NCBI GenBank assembly: GCA_036273455.1
Contig: DASUHP010000046.1
Location: 1 to 19,545, forward strand
Source: CAIYRG01 sp036273455
GTDB taxonomy: Bacteria; Pseudomonadota; Alphaproteobacteria; Micropepsales; Micropepsaceae
Reading direction: 5' to 3'
DNA length: 19,545 nt
Part shown: one piece after another, positions 7,176-13,856 of the stretch
Position numbering within the stretch: position 1 is the first letter of the stretch
Layout of the letters: each line of letters begins with the position of its first letter
The notes under the pieces: model-generated
Seen by the model: the letters and a program-made list of their open reading frames with translations, nothing else
Databases searched by the model: none
Told to the model about the DNA's origin: nothing
Program-made: the position numbers and the translations under genes

Positions 7176-8054
7176 ATGTTGTTCCCGTTGAATATTGCCC
7201 ACCGCGGCGGGGCGCAATTATGGCCGGAAAATACTTTACCGGCTTTTGTTGCCGCTGCTTCCGCCGGCTTCGACGCGGCCGAGCTCGACGTCCAGCTCAC
7301 CCGTGACGACCGGCTGATTGTGTTTCACGACTTTCGCCTCAAGCGCGATCTGTGCCGCAGCCCGGCAGGACGATGGTTGCCGTTGTTGCGGCGAACGCCG
7401 GCAATTTCCAGCCTGGACTTCGCCGAACTGCGCAGATTCGAAGTCGGCCGAGCCCGCCCCGGCTCGATATACGCCCGCAGGCATTCCGCAGTAACGTCAT
7501 CCGACGGCACGCTCATGCCATCGCTGGCCGAAGTCATTGCCGCCGTGAAGCAGGCAAACCGGAGATTTCGCCTGTTCATCGAATTCAAAACCTCCGTCCG
7601 CCCGGGGCTGTCGGCGCCCCCCGAAGCTTTGGCGGACGCAGTTCTCGACGAGCTGCGGGCGGCAGAATTCACCAACCGTGCGGTGTTGGTTGGGTTTCAC
7701 TGGGCAGGGCTCACCTATGCCAAAAAGCGCAGCCCACAGATCAAATGCTGGTTCAACACTTCAGTACGCGCCAAAGCGGGGGCCCGTGAGATCGAGAGCA
7801 AAGGCGGCGACGGATGGTTTTGCCCGTTGCCCCGCGCCACGCCGCGGGCAATTGAGCAGGCGCGCCGTCACGGCCTGGAATTTGGGGTGTGGACCGTCAA
7901 TCGGCCTGCCGACATGCAGCGCCTGATTGCGGCAGGTGTAGACGGCATCTGCACCGACCGGCCCGACCGGCTGCAGCGGCTGATAGAAGTTAAACGGCCA
8001 GCGACAGCAGACGAAGCGCCGGCGGATAGGCCAGCAGGACGGCGAGGCATATAA
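7176..8054 (+). CDS. glycerophosphodiester phosphodiesterase
   Basis: A 292-residue GDPD-family TIM-barrel enzyme that hydrolyses glycerophosphodiesters to glycerol 3-phosphate and an alcohol. The diagnostic N-terminal motif IAHRGG (His9, Arg10) is followed by PENTLPAF (Glu18), AELDVQLTRD (Glu36, Asp38) and HD at 51-52, the expected metal and catalytic residues. The C-terminal TVNRPADMQRLIAAGVDGICTDRPD is also typical. There is no N-terminal signal sequence, so a cytosolic UgpQ-like role is more likely than a periplasmic GlpQ role. The ATG at 7176 follows an AT-rich stretch with no recognisable ribosome-binding site, so it may be translated from a short or leaderless transcript. Confidence 0.93.
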   Translation: MLFPLNIAHRGGAQLWPENTLPAFVAAASAGFDAAELDVQLTRDDRLIVFHDFRLKRDLCRSPAGRWLPLLRRTPAISSLDFAELRRFEVGRARPGSIYARRHSAVTSSDGTLMPSLAEVIAAVKQANRRFRLFIEFKTSVRPGLSAPPEALADAVLDELRAAEFTNRAVLVGFHWAGLTYAKKRSPQIKCWFNTSVRAKAGAREIESKGGDGWFCPLPRATPRAIEQARRHGLEFGVWTVNRPADMQRLIAAGVDGICTDRPDRLQRLIEVKRPATADEAPADRPAGRRGI

Positions 8055-8085
8055 GCCCGACAGAGCGGTGCACACGCGCTTTCAT
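7990..8085 (-). CDS. possible 31-residue single-helix membrane protein
   Basis: An ATG at 8085 preceded by GGGGAG about 9 bases upstream opens a 31-residue frame, beginning MKARVHRSVGLICLAVLLAY. It has a basic N-terminus and one hydrophobic helix, the layout of a small membrane protein. It overlaps the 3' end of the GDPD gene antisense by 65 bases, which weakens the case, although tail-to-tail overlap is tolerated. A single hydrophobic frame this short could occur by chance. Confidence 0.3.
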   Translation of the reverse strand: MKARVHRSVGLICLAVLLAYPPALRLLSLAV

Positions 8086-8117
8086 CGAAATCGGCTCCCC
8101 AAAGCCGCAAATGATTC

Positions 8118-8144
8118 CCCATGGCAAAACCGCCCCGCCATGGG
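8118..8144. terminator. hairpin between two small minus-strand frames
   Basis: CCCATGGC (8118-8125) pairs with GCCATGGG (8137-8144) across an 11-base loop. It lies 63 bases after the GDPD stop and 23 bases after the small gene ending at 8168 on the other strand, so it could serve as a bidirectional stop signal. No U-run follows on either strand. Confidence 0.35.
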
Positions 8145-8167
8145 TTCTGTTCCACGATGAGAGTCGA

Positions 8168-8392
8168 TTAACGGCGCGTTGGCGTAGCGGTGGAGAATGC
8201 GCGATTCCGGAGAGCCATTGGTGAATGACGGCCCGTACCCAATGCGGCGAGAAGCGCCCCATTGAATGCCAGCACGTGCCCCGCGAGCATTGTGTCGGCG
8301 ATGTCGGCGGTATTGCCTGCGGCCCAGGCGGCGGCGATCAGGACTATGCCCATCAGGAACAGCACTGCGCCAAGAATCGGATGTTCGTACAT
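8168..8392 (-). CDS. small membrane protein, hypothetical
   Basis: A 74-residue frame starting MYEHPILGAVLFLMGIVLI, with one strong hydrophobic helix (about 6-24) and a second weaker one (about 38-52, GHVLAFNGALLAALG), then a basic tail. The start at 8392 has GGGA about 9 bases upstream; an in-frame GTG/TTG-type start at 8428 would add a non-hydrophobic leader and seems less likely. The N-terminus looks like other short alphaproteobacterial inner-membrane proteins, but I cannot assign a function. It is transcribed divergently from hisS. Confidence 0.55.
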   Translation of the reverse strand: MYEHPILGAVLFLMGIVLIAAAWAAGNTADIADTMLAGHVLAFNGALLAALGTGRHSPMALRNRAFSTATPTRR

Positions 8393-8560
8393 GATTGTTT
8401 TCCCGGTGCCGTCACCGTCGTCCAGCAAGGCTGGTGCGCGGCATTAATCGGGTTTCGATGTGCATCAGGAACGGCCGGCCGGATATTTGGTTCGCGCGTG
8501 CTTGTTCACGGTTGGGAGTGCTCTGCCGCTCTCGCCTCGTTGATTGCGCTCGTGAGGCCG

Positions 8561-8582
8561 AGCCGGTAAGGGAAGGCCGGCT
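8561..8582 (+). promoter_or_regulatory. hairpin with Shine-Dalgarno-like loop before hisS
   Basis: AGCCGG (8561-8566) pairs with CCGGCT (8577-8582), and the loop is the purine run TAAGGGAAGG. This run is the best ribosome-binding candidate for hisS but lies 15 or more bases from the start; the hairpin would present it in the loop. It may be accidental. Confidence 0.3.
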
Positions 8583-8591
8583 TATTCGAGC

Positions 8592-10109
8592 GTGAAAATG
8601 AACGGGCAGCGGTCGGCGCAAGACAGCGGAGGCAAGGCATTTCGGCCAAAGCCAAGGCTGCCGCGCGGCTTTCGGGATCGCGATGAAGCCGAGCTGATGG
8701 CCGAAGCACGGATGCTCGACACTATCCGCGGCGTCTATGCGTCCTATGGTTTTCAGGCGCTGGAAACACCGGCATTCGAATATGCCGATGCGCTGGGCAA
8801 ATTTCTGCCCGACTCCGACCGGCCCAACGAGGGCGTATTTTCGCTCAAGGACGATGACGGGCAATGGCTGTCGTTGCGCTATGATCTGACGGCACCGCTG
8901 GCGCGCCATGTTGCGGAAAATTTCCAGAATCTGCCGAAGCCATTCCGGCGCTATCAGGTCGGCACGGTGTGGCGCAACGAGAAGCCTGGACCGGGCCGTT
9001 TCCGCGAATTCACCCAATGCGACGCCGATACCGTAGGGTCGGCCGCGCCTGCCGCGGATGCCGAACTGCTGATGATGTGCGCCGATTGCCTTGAGGCTCT
9101 TGGGCTCAGGCGCGGCGACTATGCCATCCTGATGAACAGCCGCAAATTGCTCGACGGCGTATTGGAAGCCGCCGGTGTCGGGCCGGATCCGGCCAGGCGC
9201 GGGATCGTATTGCGCGCGCTCGACAAGCTGGACCGGCTCGGGGTCGCTGGCGTGCGCGCATTGCTGGGCGAAGGGCGGCGCGACGAATCAGGCGACTTCA
9301 CGCCGGGCGCCGGACTGGACCGCGACGCCATTTCACGGGTGCTGGGTTTTGCCGCGCCCGGGGGAAATGCCGGGGACGCGGAAGCGGTCCTGCCAAGGCT
9401 GACCCAATCGGTCGCCGGCAGTGTGACGGGTGAGGCCGGTGCGGCAAACTTAAGCGAAATCCTCCGTATCGTGAACGCTTGCGGTTACGGCGGCGATCGC
9501 GTTCGCGTGGATTCGGGGATTGTGCGGGGGCTGGATTACTACACCGGCGCGGTTTTCGAAGCGCAACTGACATTCCCGGTGACCAATGATGCCGGTGAGA
9601 AAGTCGTGTTCGGATCGATTGGCGGCGGCGGGCGCTATGACGGGCTGGTGGCGCGGTTTACCGGCGCCGAAGTGCCGGCGACCGGCATTTCCATCGGCGT
9701 GAGCCGTTTGCTGTCGGCGCTGAAAGCGCGTTCGGGCGCGCAACCATTCGGCGCGGCGCCGCTCTGCGTTGTGCTGGTGCTGGACAAGGCTGCGGCGGCA
9801 GAGGCTTTCCGCATTGCGGCGGAATTGCGCGCCGCCGGAATTCGCGCCGAAGCCTATGCCGGAGAGGGCGGAATGAAGGCCCAGCTCAAATATGCCGACA
9901 AGCGCGGTGCGGCGGTTGCGGTTATCGAAGGCGGCGATGAGCGCGCGCGCGGCGAGATCACGCTGAAGGATTTGAACCGCGGGGCGGAACTCGCGAAGAC
10001 GGCGGAGACCCGCGATGCCTGGCTGACCGAACGCCCGGCGCAGCAGACGGTGAAGCGGGACGAATTGGTCGCCTGCGCCCGCGCGATGCTGGAGGGGGGA
10101 TCCCGATGA
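8592..10109 (+). CDS. hisS: histidyl-tRNA synthetase
   Basis: A 505-residue class II aminoacyl-tRNA synthetase that charges tRNA-His. Motifs in order are RYDLTAPLARH (96-106), the motif 2 region WRNEKPGPGRFREF (127-140), the histidine-binding loop RGLDYYTG (312-319) and motif 3 ATGISIGVSRLL, then a C-terminal anticodon-binding domain (about 405-490). The motif 2 loop reads NEKPGPGRFREF, which I associate with the divergent alphaproteobacterial HisRS that acts on tRNA-His lacking the extra G-1. It is longer than the roughly 420-residue common bacterial form. The start is GTG 8592 or ATG 8598; the sequence does not decide. It leads the hisS-hisZ-hisG run. Confidence 0.95.
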   Translation: MKMNGQRSAQDSGGKAFRPKPRLPRGFRDRDEAELMAEARMLDTIRGVYASYGFQALETPAFEYADALGKFLPDSDRPNEGVFSLKDDDGQWLSLRYDLTAPLARHVAENFQNLPKPFRRYQVGTVWRNEKPGPGRFREFTQCDADTVGSAAPAADAELLMMCADCLEALGLRRGDYAILMNSRKLLDGVLEAAGVGPDPARRGIVLRALDKLDRLGVAGVRALLGEGRRDESGDFTPGAGLDRDAISRVLGFAAPGGNAGDAEAVLPRLTQSVAGSVTGEAGAANLSEILRIVNACGYGGDRVRVDSGIVRGLDYYTGAVFEAQLTFPVTNDAGEKVVFGSIGGGGRYDGLVARFTGAEVPATGISIGVSRLLSALKARSGAQPFGAAPLCVVLVLDKAAAAEAFRIAAELRAAGIRAEAYAGEGGMKAQLKYADKRGAAVAVIEGGDERARGEITLKDLNRGAELAKTAETRDAWLTERPAQQTVKRDELVACARAMLEGGSR

Positions 10110-10207
10110 GTTGCGGATCTGCCTCGAGAATACCCCCACCCGAAATTTGCTTTGCAAATTTCGACCTCCCCACAAGGGGGAGGTTAGAATTTGGCGGTGC
10201 GTCGTGA
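10106..10207 (+). other. 33-codon frame spanning the hisS/hisZ junction (relic hisZ start)
   Basis: An ATG at 10106 overlaps the hisS stop as ATGA, the arrangement expected of a coupled downstream gene, and has GGAGGGGGGA (10091-10100) a few bases upstream. The frame is not hisZ: it reads through the palindromic repeat and stops at TGA 10205-10207, overlapping the hisZ GTG as GTGA. The simplest reading is that this was once the hisZ start and a repeat insertion separated it from the gene, leaving a short coupling frame. Confidence 0.4.
10133..10184. repeat. palindromic repeat, copy B (hisS/hisZ junction)
   Basis: After a CCCCCACC lead come CGAAATTTGC (10141-10150), TTT, GCAAATTTCG (10154-10163), then ACCTCCCC (10164-10171), ACAAG, GGGGAGGT (10177-10184). 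The hairpin pair has the same plan as copy A at 4197-4258. Elements containing GAAATTTGC/GCAAATTTC next to CCTCCCC...GGGGAGG are familiar to me as dispersed repeats in alphaproteobacterial intergenic DNA. Here one lies inside an operon. Confidence 0.65.
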
Positions 10208-11385
10208 GTAGTGACGGCAGGCGGATCGGACGGCTGGAAGAACAGGCGGCGGCGCTGATCGGCGTGTTTGCCGGCGCCGGCTATGAGCGCGCCGATCCGC
10301 CGGTGTTGCAGCCCGCCGACATTTTCCTTGACCGGTCGGGCGAGGAAATCCGCAAGGAGACATTTCTGCTCACCGATCCCGCCGGACGTGAACTGTGTCT
10401 GCGTCCCGAACTGACGATTCCGGTATGCCGGCTGCACCTCGCGCAGCGCGGCGGTTTTCCGGCGCGGATTTCCTGTCATGGCCTCGTGTTCCGGATGCGG
10501 AGCAGCGATGGCAAAGATTCCGGACAGTTTCTGCAGACCGGAATCGAATATCTGGGTGCCGGCGATCGCGCGGCAGCAGATGCGGAAGTTCTGACGCTGG
10601 CGGTCGAGGCGGTACGTGCCGCCGGGCTGGAAAGTTTTTCGGTGCATATCGGAGATGCATCGCTGTTTGCCGGTCTGTTCGACGTGTTGCCGGTTCCGGC
10701 GGCCTGGCGTGCGCGCCTGAAACGTCATTTCCGCCGCCCCGAGGCATTCGCGCGTCTGATGCAGCGCCTGAGCAAGGGCGAAGCACCGGCGGGCAGCGGC
10801 TATCTTGCGCATCTTGGATCGGCGGATGAGGACGAAGCGCGCCATGCGTTGTCGGGGCTGCTCGATCTGATGGCCGGAACCGGAGCAGGTGATGTTGCCG
10901 GGCGGACGCGTGAGGAAATCATTGAGCGGCTGATGGAGCAGGCGGCCGAGGCAGCATCGCTGCAACTTGACCGCAAGGCGCTGTCGGTGATCGAGGAAGC
11001 ACTGGCGATCTCCGGACCGGCGGAGAAGAGTCTCGCCGGGCTTGCAGCGCTGCTGAAACGGCACGATGTGGCGCTGGAGGGTCCGTTGGGCGCCATGGCG
11101 GCGAGAGTGGATATTCTGCGCCGGCTCGGGCTGCCGGATGAAGCGGTGCAATTCGCGCCGCGTTTTGGCCGTGACCTCGATTACTACACCGGCTTCGTGT
11201 TTGAGTTCTGGGGCCGCGCGGCTGATGGTGCGCTGCAGATCGCCGGCGGCGGCCGCTACGATTCGCTGCTGCGGACGCTTGGCGCTTCTGGCGATGTTGC
11301 GGCGGTCGGCTGCGCCATTCGCGACGAGGCGCTGCTCGCCGCGCATGACTTCACCAAAGGAGAGGTGACATGGGCGCGGCGTTGA
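10204..11385 (+). CDS. hisZ: ATP phosphoribosyltransferase regulatory subunit HisZ
   Basis: A 393-residue HisRS paralogue without aminoacylation function. It assembles with HisG and is needed for the first step of histidine synthesis and its feedback control. It keeps the class II catalytic-core outline: RPELTIPVCRLH, a motif 2-like GLVFRMRSSDGKDSGQF, and RDLDYYTGFVFEFWGR. It lacks the anticodon-binding domain seen in hisS. I chose GTG 10204, because the in-frame extension back to a TTG at 10111 is translated repeat sequence with no homology. GTG 10204 overlaps the stop of the preceding short frame (GTGA). Its 3' end overlaps hisG by 16 bases. Confidence 0.9.
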   Translation: MSSDGRRIGRLEEQAAALIGVFAGAGYERADPPVLQPADIFLDRSGEEIRKETFLLTDPAGRELCLRPELTIPVCRLHLAQRGGFPARISCHGLVFRMRSSDGKDSGQFLQTGIEYLGAGDRAAADAEVLTLAVEAVRAAGLESFSVHIGDASLFAGLFDVLPVPAAWRARLKRHFRRPEAFARLMQRLSKGEAPAGSGYLAHLGSADEDEARHALSGLLDLMAGTGAGDVAGRTREEIIERLMEQAAEAASLQLDRKALSVIEEALAISGPAEKSLAGLAALLKRHDVALEGPLGAMAARVDILRRLGLPDEAVQFAPRFGRDLDYYTGFVFEFWGRAADGALQIAGGGRYDSLLRTLGASGDVAAVGCAIRDEALLAAHDFTKGEVTWARR

Positions 11386-12359
11386 GTTTTGCGCTGCCCT
11401 CCAAGGGACGGCTGCACGAACAGGTCGCGGGGTTTCTCGACGATGCCGGATTGAAGGTGATCACGGCGGCACGCGATTACCGCGCGACGCTGTCGGGCGA
11501 GTCCGGCGTCGAAATCAAGCTGATGTCGTCGGGTGAAATTGCCGGCGCGCTGATGGCGGGCGACGTTCATTTCGGCATTACCGGCGAGGACCTGATCCGT
11601 GAGACGATTCCGGATGCGGTCCATACGGTGGCGCTGCTCCAGCCTTTGGGATTCGGCTTTGCCGATGTCGTGGTCGCGGTGCCGCAGGCGTGGATCGACG
11701 TGTCCACCATGGCGGAACTCGATGATGTGTGTACGGCCTTCCATGCGCGCCACAAGCACCGCCTGAGGATCGCGACCAAATATCTGTCGCTGACGCGCGG
11801 GTTTTTTGCCGCGCACGGAATTTCCGATTACCGCATCGTCGAAAGCCTGGGCGCGACCGAAGGTGCACCTGCCGCCGGGGTCGCCGAGGCGATTGTCGAT
11901 ATCACGACGAGCGGTGCGACTCTCGCCGCGAACGGATTGAAGGTGCTGAATGACGGCGTGATTTTGAAGAGCCAGGCACAATTGGCGGCGTCTCTCAAGG
12001 CAGAGTGGAGCGCGCCGGCGCTGGAAGTGGCGGGGCGGATCTGCGCACGCATTGCGGCGCGGGAACTCGCACGCAACTCCTATTTGTTGCGCGGGTCGTT
12101 TTCGCCCACGGATGGAAGATTGCGCGCGCGGTTTGCCCATGCCGGCTTTTGCGTCATCGAAGGGCGGGATGGTGCGCCGCTTCTGCTGTGCCGCCGGGAA
12201 GAATTGTCGCGCGCGGTGGCGCTGTTGCGCACGCATGGCATCCGCGGAGCCGTGGCGGCAGAGCGGGTGGATTACGTCTTTGACGAAACCAATCCGCCGC
12301 TGGCGCGGCTACTCGCCGCGATCGAGAAGCGAGAAACGAGAAGCGAGACGCGAGATTAG
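11370..12359 (+). CDS. hisG: ATP phosphoribosyltransferase catalytic subunit HisG
   Basis: The predicted product is 329 residues and catalyses the condensation of ATP and PRPP, the committed step of histidine synthesis. The N-terminus LSFALPSKGRLHEQV and the PRPP-binding loop in EAIVDITTSGATL (173-185) are diagnostic. An AGGAGAGGTGAC ribosome-binding site lies before ATG 11370 inside the end of hisZ. HisZ-dependent HisG is usually short (about 200-230 residues); this one carries about 90 further residues (240-329) that I cannot assign, although I believe some alphaproteobacterial HisG proteins are similarly long. The last ten residues (EKRETRSETRD) are encoded by a heptamer tandem repeat. It converges on a small helical-protein gene 11 bases on. 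Confidence 0.94.
   Translation: MGAALSFALPSKGRLHEQVAGFLDDAGLKVITAARDYRATLSGESGVEIKLMSSGEIAGALMAGDVHFGITGEDLIRETIPDAVHTVALLQPLGFGFADVVVAVPQAWIDVSTMAELDDVCTAFHARHKHRLRIATKYLSLTRGFFAAHGISDYRIVESLGATEGAPAAGVAEAIVDITTSGATLAANGLKVLNDGVILKSQAQLAASLKAEWSAPALEVAGRICARIAARELARNSYLLRGSFSPTDGRLRARFAHAGFCVIEGRDGAPLLLCRREELSRAVALLRTHGIRGAVAAERVDYVFDETNPPLARLLAAIEKRETRSETRD
12323..12357 (+). repeat. heptanucleotide tandem repeat at the 3' end of hisG
   Basis: Five consecutive 7-base units share CGAGA: CGAGAAG, CGAGAAA, CGAGAAG, CGAGACG, CGAGATT. They encode the charged tail of HisG. Seven is not a multiple of three, so loss or gain of a unit would change the HisG C-terminus and stop codon. Confidence 0.85.
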
Positions 12360-12370
12360 CTGAGCGGCTT

Positions 12371-12532
12371 CTATTTGTTGAGTTCCCTGGCCAGCCGCTC
12401 CCACGAGCGGGCGATGGCGCGGAATGCCTGCGCGATTTCCGGATCATGGCTGCGGGTCGCGAGTTCCTCGGCTTCGCGTGCGCGGGAGAAATAGCGTTCG
12501 CGCCGCTGTTGTGGGGTTTCTTCGGTCGACAT
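12371..12532 (-). CDS. small helical protein, paralogue 1
   Basis: The predicted product is 53 residues, MSTEETPQQRRERYFSRARE at the start. It is fully helical and highly charged, with heptad-like spacing in YFSRAREAEELATR...AFRAIARSWERLA. The pattern (aromatic, Arg/Gln, Ala, then about 20 residues to LA or IA, two residues, W/aromatic and a Leu) recurs in other small genes of this window at 15449, 15781 and 15953. I recall many such short proteins, with RAxECRRLA...W.RLA patterns, annotated as hypothetical in Rhizobiales. The start at 12532 is preferred because the upstream extension to 12664 is Arg/Ser-rich and unlike the family. Function unknown. Confidence 0.6.
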   Translation of the reverse strand: MSTEETPQQRRERYFSRAREAEELATRSHDPEIAQAFRAIARSWERLARELNK

Positions 12533-12667
12533 TGTGTGGAAACGCTGCCCGCGATTTGTTGAATAATCCGTCGTCAGCAGATTGGTTCCAAAAAGAGCCA
12601 GGGGTCCGGCTGCGGAACAATTGCGCATTTTTGGATGCCGCGCCCGGCTGCGGCTGGGCCGCACCCG

Positions 12668-12856
12668 TCACGCGTCGCAATCAAATGATTTCGTGGGCCT
12701 CCGAAAAGCCGTCGCGAGCCTTAGCCACTTCAATACCGTTTTCAGATTACCCGGCCGGTCCCGGTTGGCCACCGCTGCCGCCCGATCCATAGCCACTCTG
12801 GCCTGCACAACGCACTCGTCCGCGCGCTGGTTAAGCTCTTCCTCCACGTCTGGCAA
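12668..12856 (-). CDS. small helical protein, possible paralogue 2 (TTG start)
   Basis: The predicted product is 62 residues, beginning with TTG at 12856 (MPDVEEELNQRADECVVQ as read with initiator Met). GGAG sits 9 bases upstream, and an in-frame TAA just before rules out a longer ATG form. RADECVVQA and KWLRLA resemble the RAxEC...WLRLA pattern of the small helical family (compare TSWLRLAMNW in the gene at 15953), but the spacing between them is longer and the tail differs. It is on the same strand as paralogue 1, 135 bases upstream of it. It could equally be a chance frame. Confidence 0.4.
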   Translation of the reverse strand: MPDVEEELNQRADECVVQARVAMDRAAAVANRDRPGNLKTVLKWLRLATAFRRPTKSFDCDA

Positions 12857-13048
12857 ATCGGGTTACTCCGGGGCCAGAACCAAACATGGTGACCAGCGGC
12901 CCCAATAAAGGAGGGGGAGGACCGCACGATTTCGGGAGCGGCTACCCTGCCGAACCGGGGCGTGCTGCACAACGGCGGCTTTGTATAGAGCGCAATCCGG
13001 CGAAGTGTGAGCGGTTCGCCGACAGATTGCGCGACAATCAAAGGAATT
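12857..13048. other. gap without a convincing gene
   Basis: Frames here are open on both strands but show no family resemblance, no good start with a ribosome-binding site, and are low in complexity (Gly-rich). A purine run AAAGGAGGGGGAGG (12907-12920) looks like a strong ribosome-binding site, but no start codon follows at a useful distance. Confidence 0.5.
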
Positions 13049-13088
13049 TAGAGCGTGATCCGATTCCATTTAAGCGGATCACGCTCTA
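13049..13088. terminator. 14-bp perfect hairpin after the S24 repressor gene
   Basis: TAGAGCGTGATCCG (13049-13062) pairs perfectly with CGGATCACGCTCTA (13075-13088) across a 12-base loop. It sits 4 bases beyond the stop of the minus-strand S24 gene, where a transcription terminator would be. The sequence also matches a palindrome (AGAGCGTGATCCG...) that I know as a frequent intergenic repeat in Rhizobiales-type genomes. No strong U-run follows. Confidence 0.65.
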
Positions 13089-13092
13089 TCCG

Positions 13093-13746
13093 TTATTCGC
13101 CGCTGGCGACGATGCGGTGGATCGAGACCACGTCCCGCACCGGGAATTCCAGTTGTTTGGGCGGATTGAACTGTTCGAGCACGATTTTGGTGGCGGTTCT
13201 TTTCGCCAGGCGTTTGATCAGCGCCAGCGGCGGTTCGCCTTCGGCCGGCGGTTTGAGCTGGACCAGGACATAGGCGCCGGCATTCACCGGCTTCCCGGGA
13301 TGAACAAAAATCATTTCGCCGGGATGATAGCGCGGTTCCATGCTGGTGCCGATGACATAGGTCGCGTAACCGCTCGGCGCGCCCGACAGTGCCGGCGGGC
13401 GGGTGACATAATCGACGATTTCGCCGTTCCACTGCGATTTGCCTTCGCCTCCGCCTTCGCCGACGCCCATGACCGGGATGCGGTCGGTGCTGTTGATCGG
13501 AGGCAGGGGCATATAGCCTGGCCGCCGGCCCGGACGCGCGGGTGCTGCGGTTCCGCGCAGCATATCGGGATCGACGCCGACGAGTTCCGCCAGTTTCTCG
13601 CGCGCCTGTTCGGGCAGCACGGCGGGGATTCCGCGTTCGAAATATTGCTGCAGATAGGCGTGATTCCGGCCGATCCGCTCCGAGGCTTCCTTCATCGAAA
13701 GCCTCTGTTCGGCCAGTCTCACCCGCAGGAATTCGCGCACATCCAT
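13093..13746 (-). CDS. XRE/S24 (LexA-like) repressor
   Basis: A 217-residue repressor of the phage-CI/LexA type. The N-terminal helix-turn-helix (about residues 12-45, LAEQRLSMKEASERIGRNHA) is followed by a Pro-rich linker and an S24 domain (about 88-210). The catalytic dyad is Ser135 in VIGTSMEPRYHPGE and Lys178 in LALIKRLAK. In LexA an Ala-Gly pair is cut by this dyad; the aligned stretch here, IPVMGVGEGGGEG (90-102), has no Ala-Gly. Cleavage may therefore use another bond or not occur. It diverges from the RusA-like gene across a spacer with a 17-base operator-like palindrome over its own promoter, so it probably represses itself and the neighbours. A ribosome-binding site is not visible. 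Confidence 0.9.
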   Translation of the reverse strand: MDVREFLRVRLAEQRLSMKEASERIGRNHAYLQQYFERGIPAVLPEQAREKLAELVGVDPDMLRGTAAPARPGRRPGYMPLPPINSTDRIPVMGVGEGGGEGKSQWNGEIVDYVTRPPALSGAPSGYATYVIGTSMEPRYHPGEMIFVHPGKPVNAGAYVLVQLKPPAEGEPPLALIKRLAKRTATKIVLEQFNPPKQLEFPVRDVVSIHRIVASGE

Positions 13747-13771
13747 CGAATCACAGACTAAACGGAAAGCA

Positions 13772-13788
13772 CCTATTGCGCCAGTAGG
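13772..13788. promoter_or_regulatory. probable operator of the S24 repressor
   Basis: CCTATTGCGCCAGTAGG is a 17-base imperfect palindrome (six of eight pairs). It abuts the minus-strand -10 candidate TATAAT (reverse complement of 13789-13794), covering the likely start of the repressor transcript. A second, shorter palindrome AGGAACAGTCCT (13809-13820) overlaps the plus-strand -10 and repeats the CAGT/CCTA elements. Confidence 0.5.
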
Positions 13789-13798
13789 ATTATACCTC

Positions 13799-13825
13799 TT
13801 GTCACGGCAGGAACAGTCCTATAAT
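13799..13825 (+). promoter_or_regulatory. sigma70-type promoter for the RusA-like gene
   Basis: TTGTCA (13799-13804) and a perfect TATAAT (13820-13825) are 15 bases apart, slightly short of the ideal 17. The expected start near 13832 leaves a short leader with GGGAGAGAAG before the ATG at 13857. The AGGAACAGTCCT palindrome overlaps the -10, fitting repression by the divergent S24 protein. Confidence 0.5.
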
Positions 13826-13856
13826 ATGCCGCCATTGACAGGGAGAGAAGAACGAC

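Noticed and set aside
9958..11346. 462-codon minus-strand open frame opposite hisZ
   Set aside because: It is antisense to hisZ, which has clear homology. The product is Arg/Gln/His-rich with no domain, as expected from the complement of GC-rich coding DNA.
11256..12236. 326-codon minus-strand open frame opposite hisG
   Set aside because: Antisense shadow of hisG; no start signal or domain.
12886..13761. 291-codon plus-strand open frame opposite the S24 repressor
   Set aside because: The first 60 residues are Gly/Pro-rich and the rest is antisense to a well-supported repressor.
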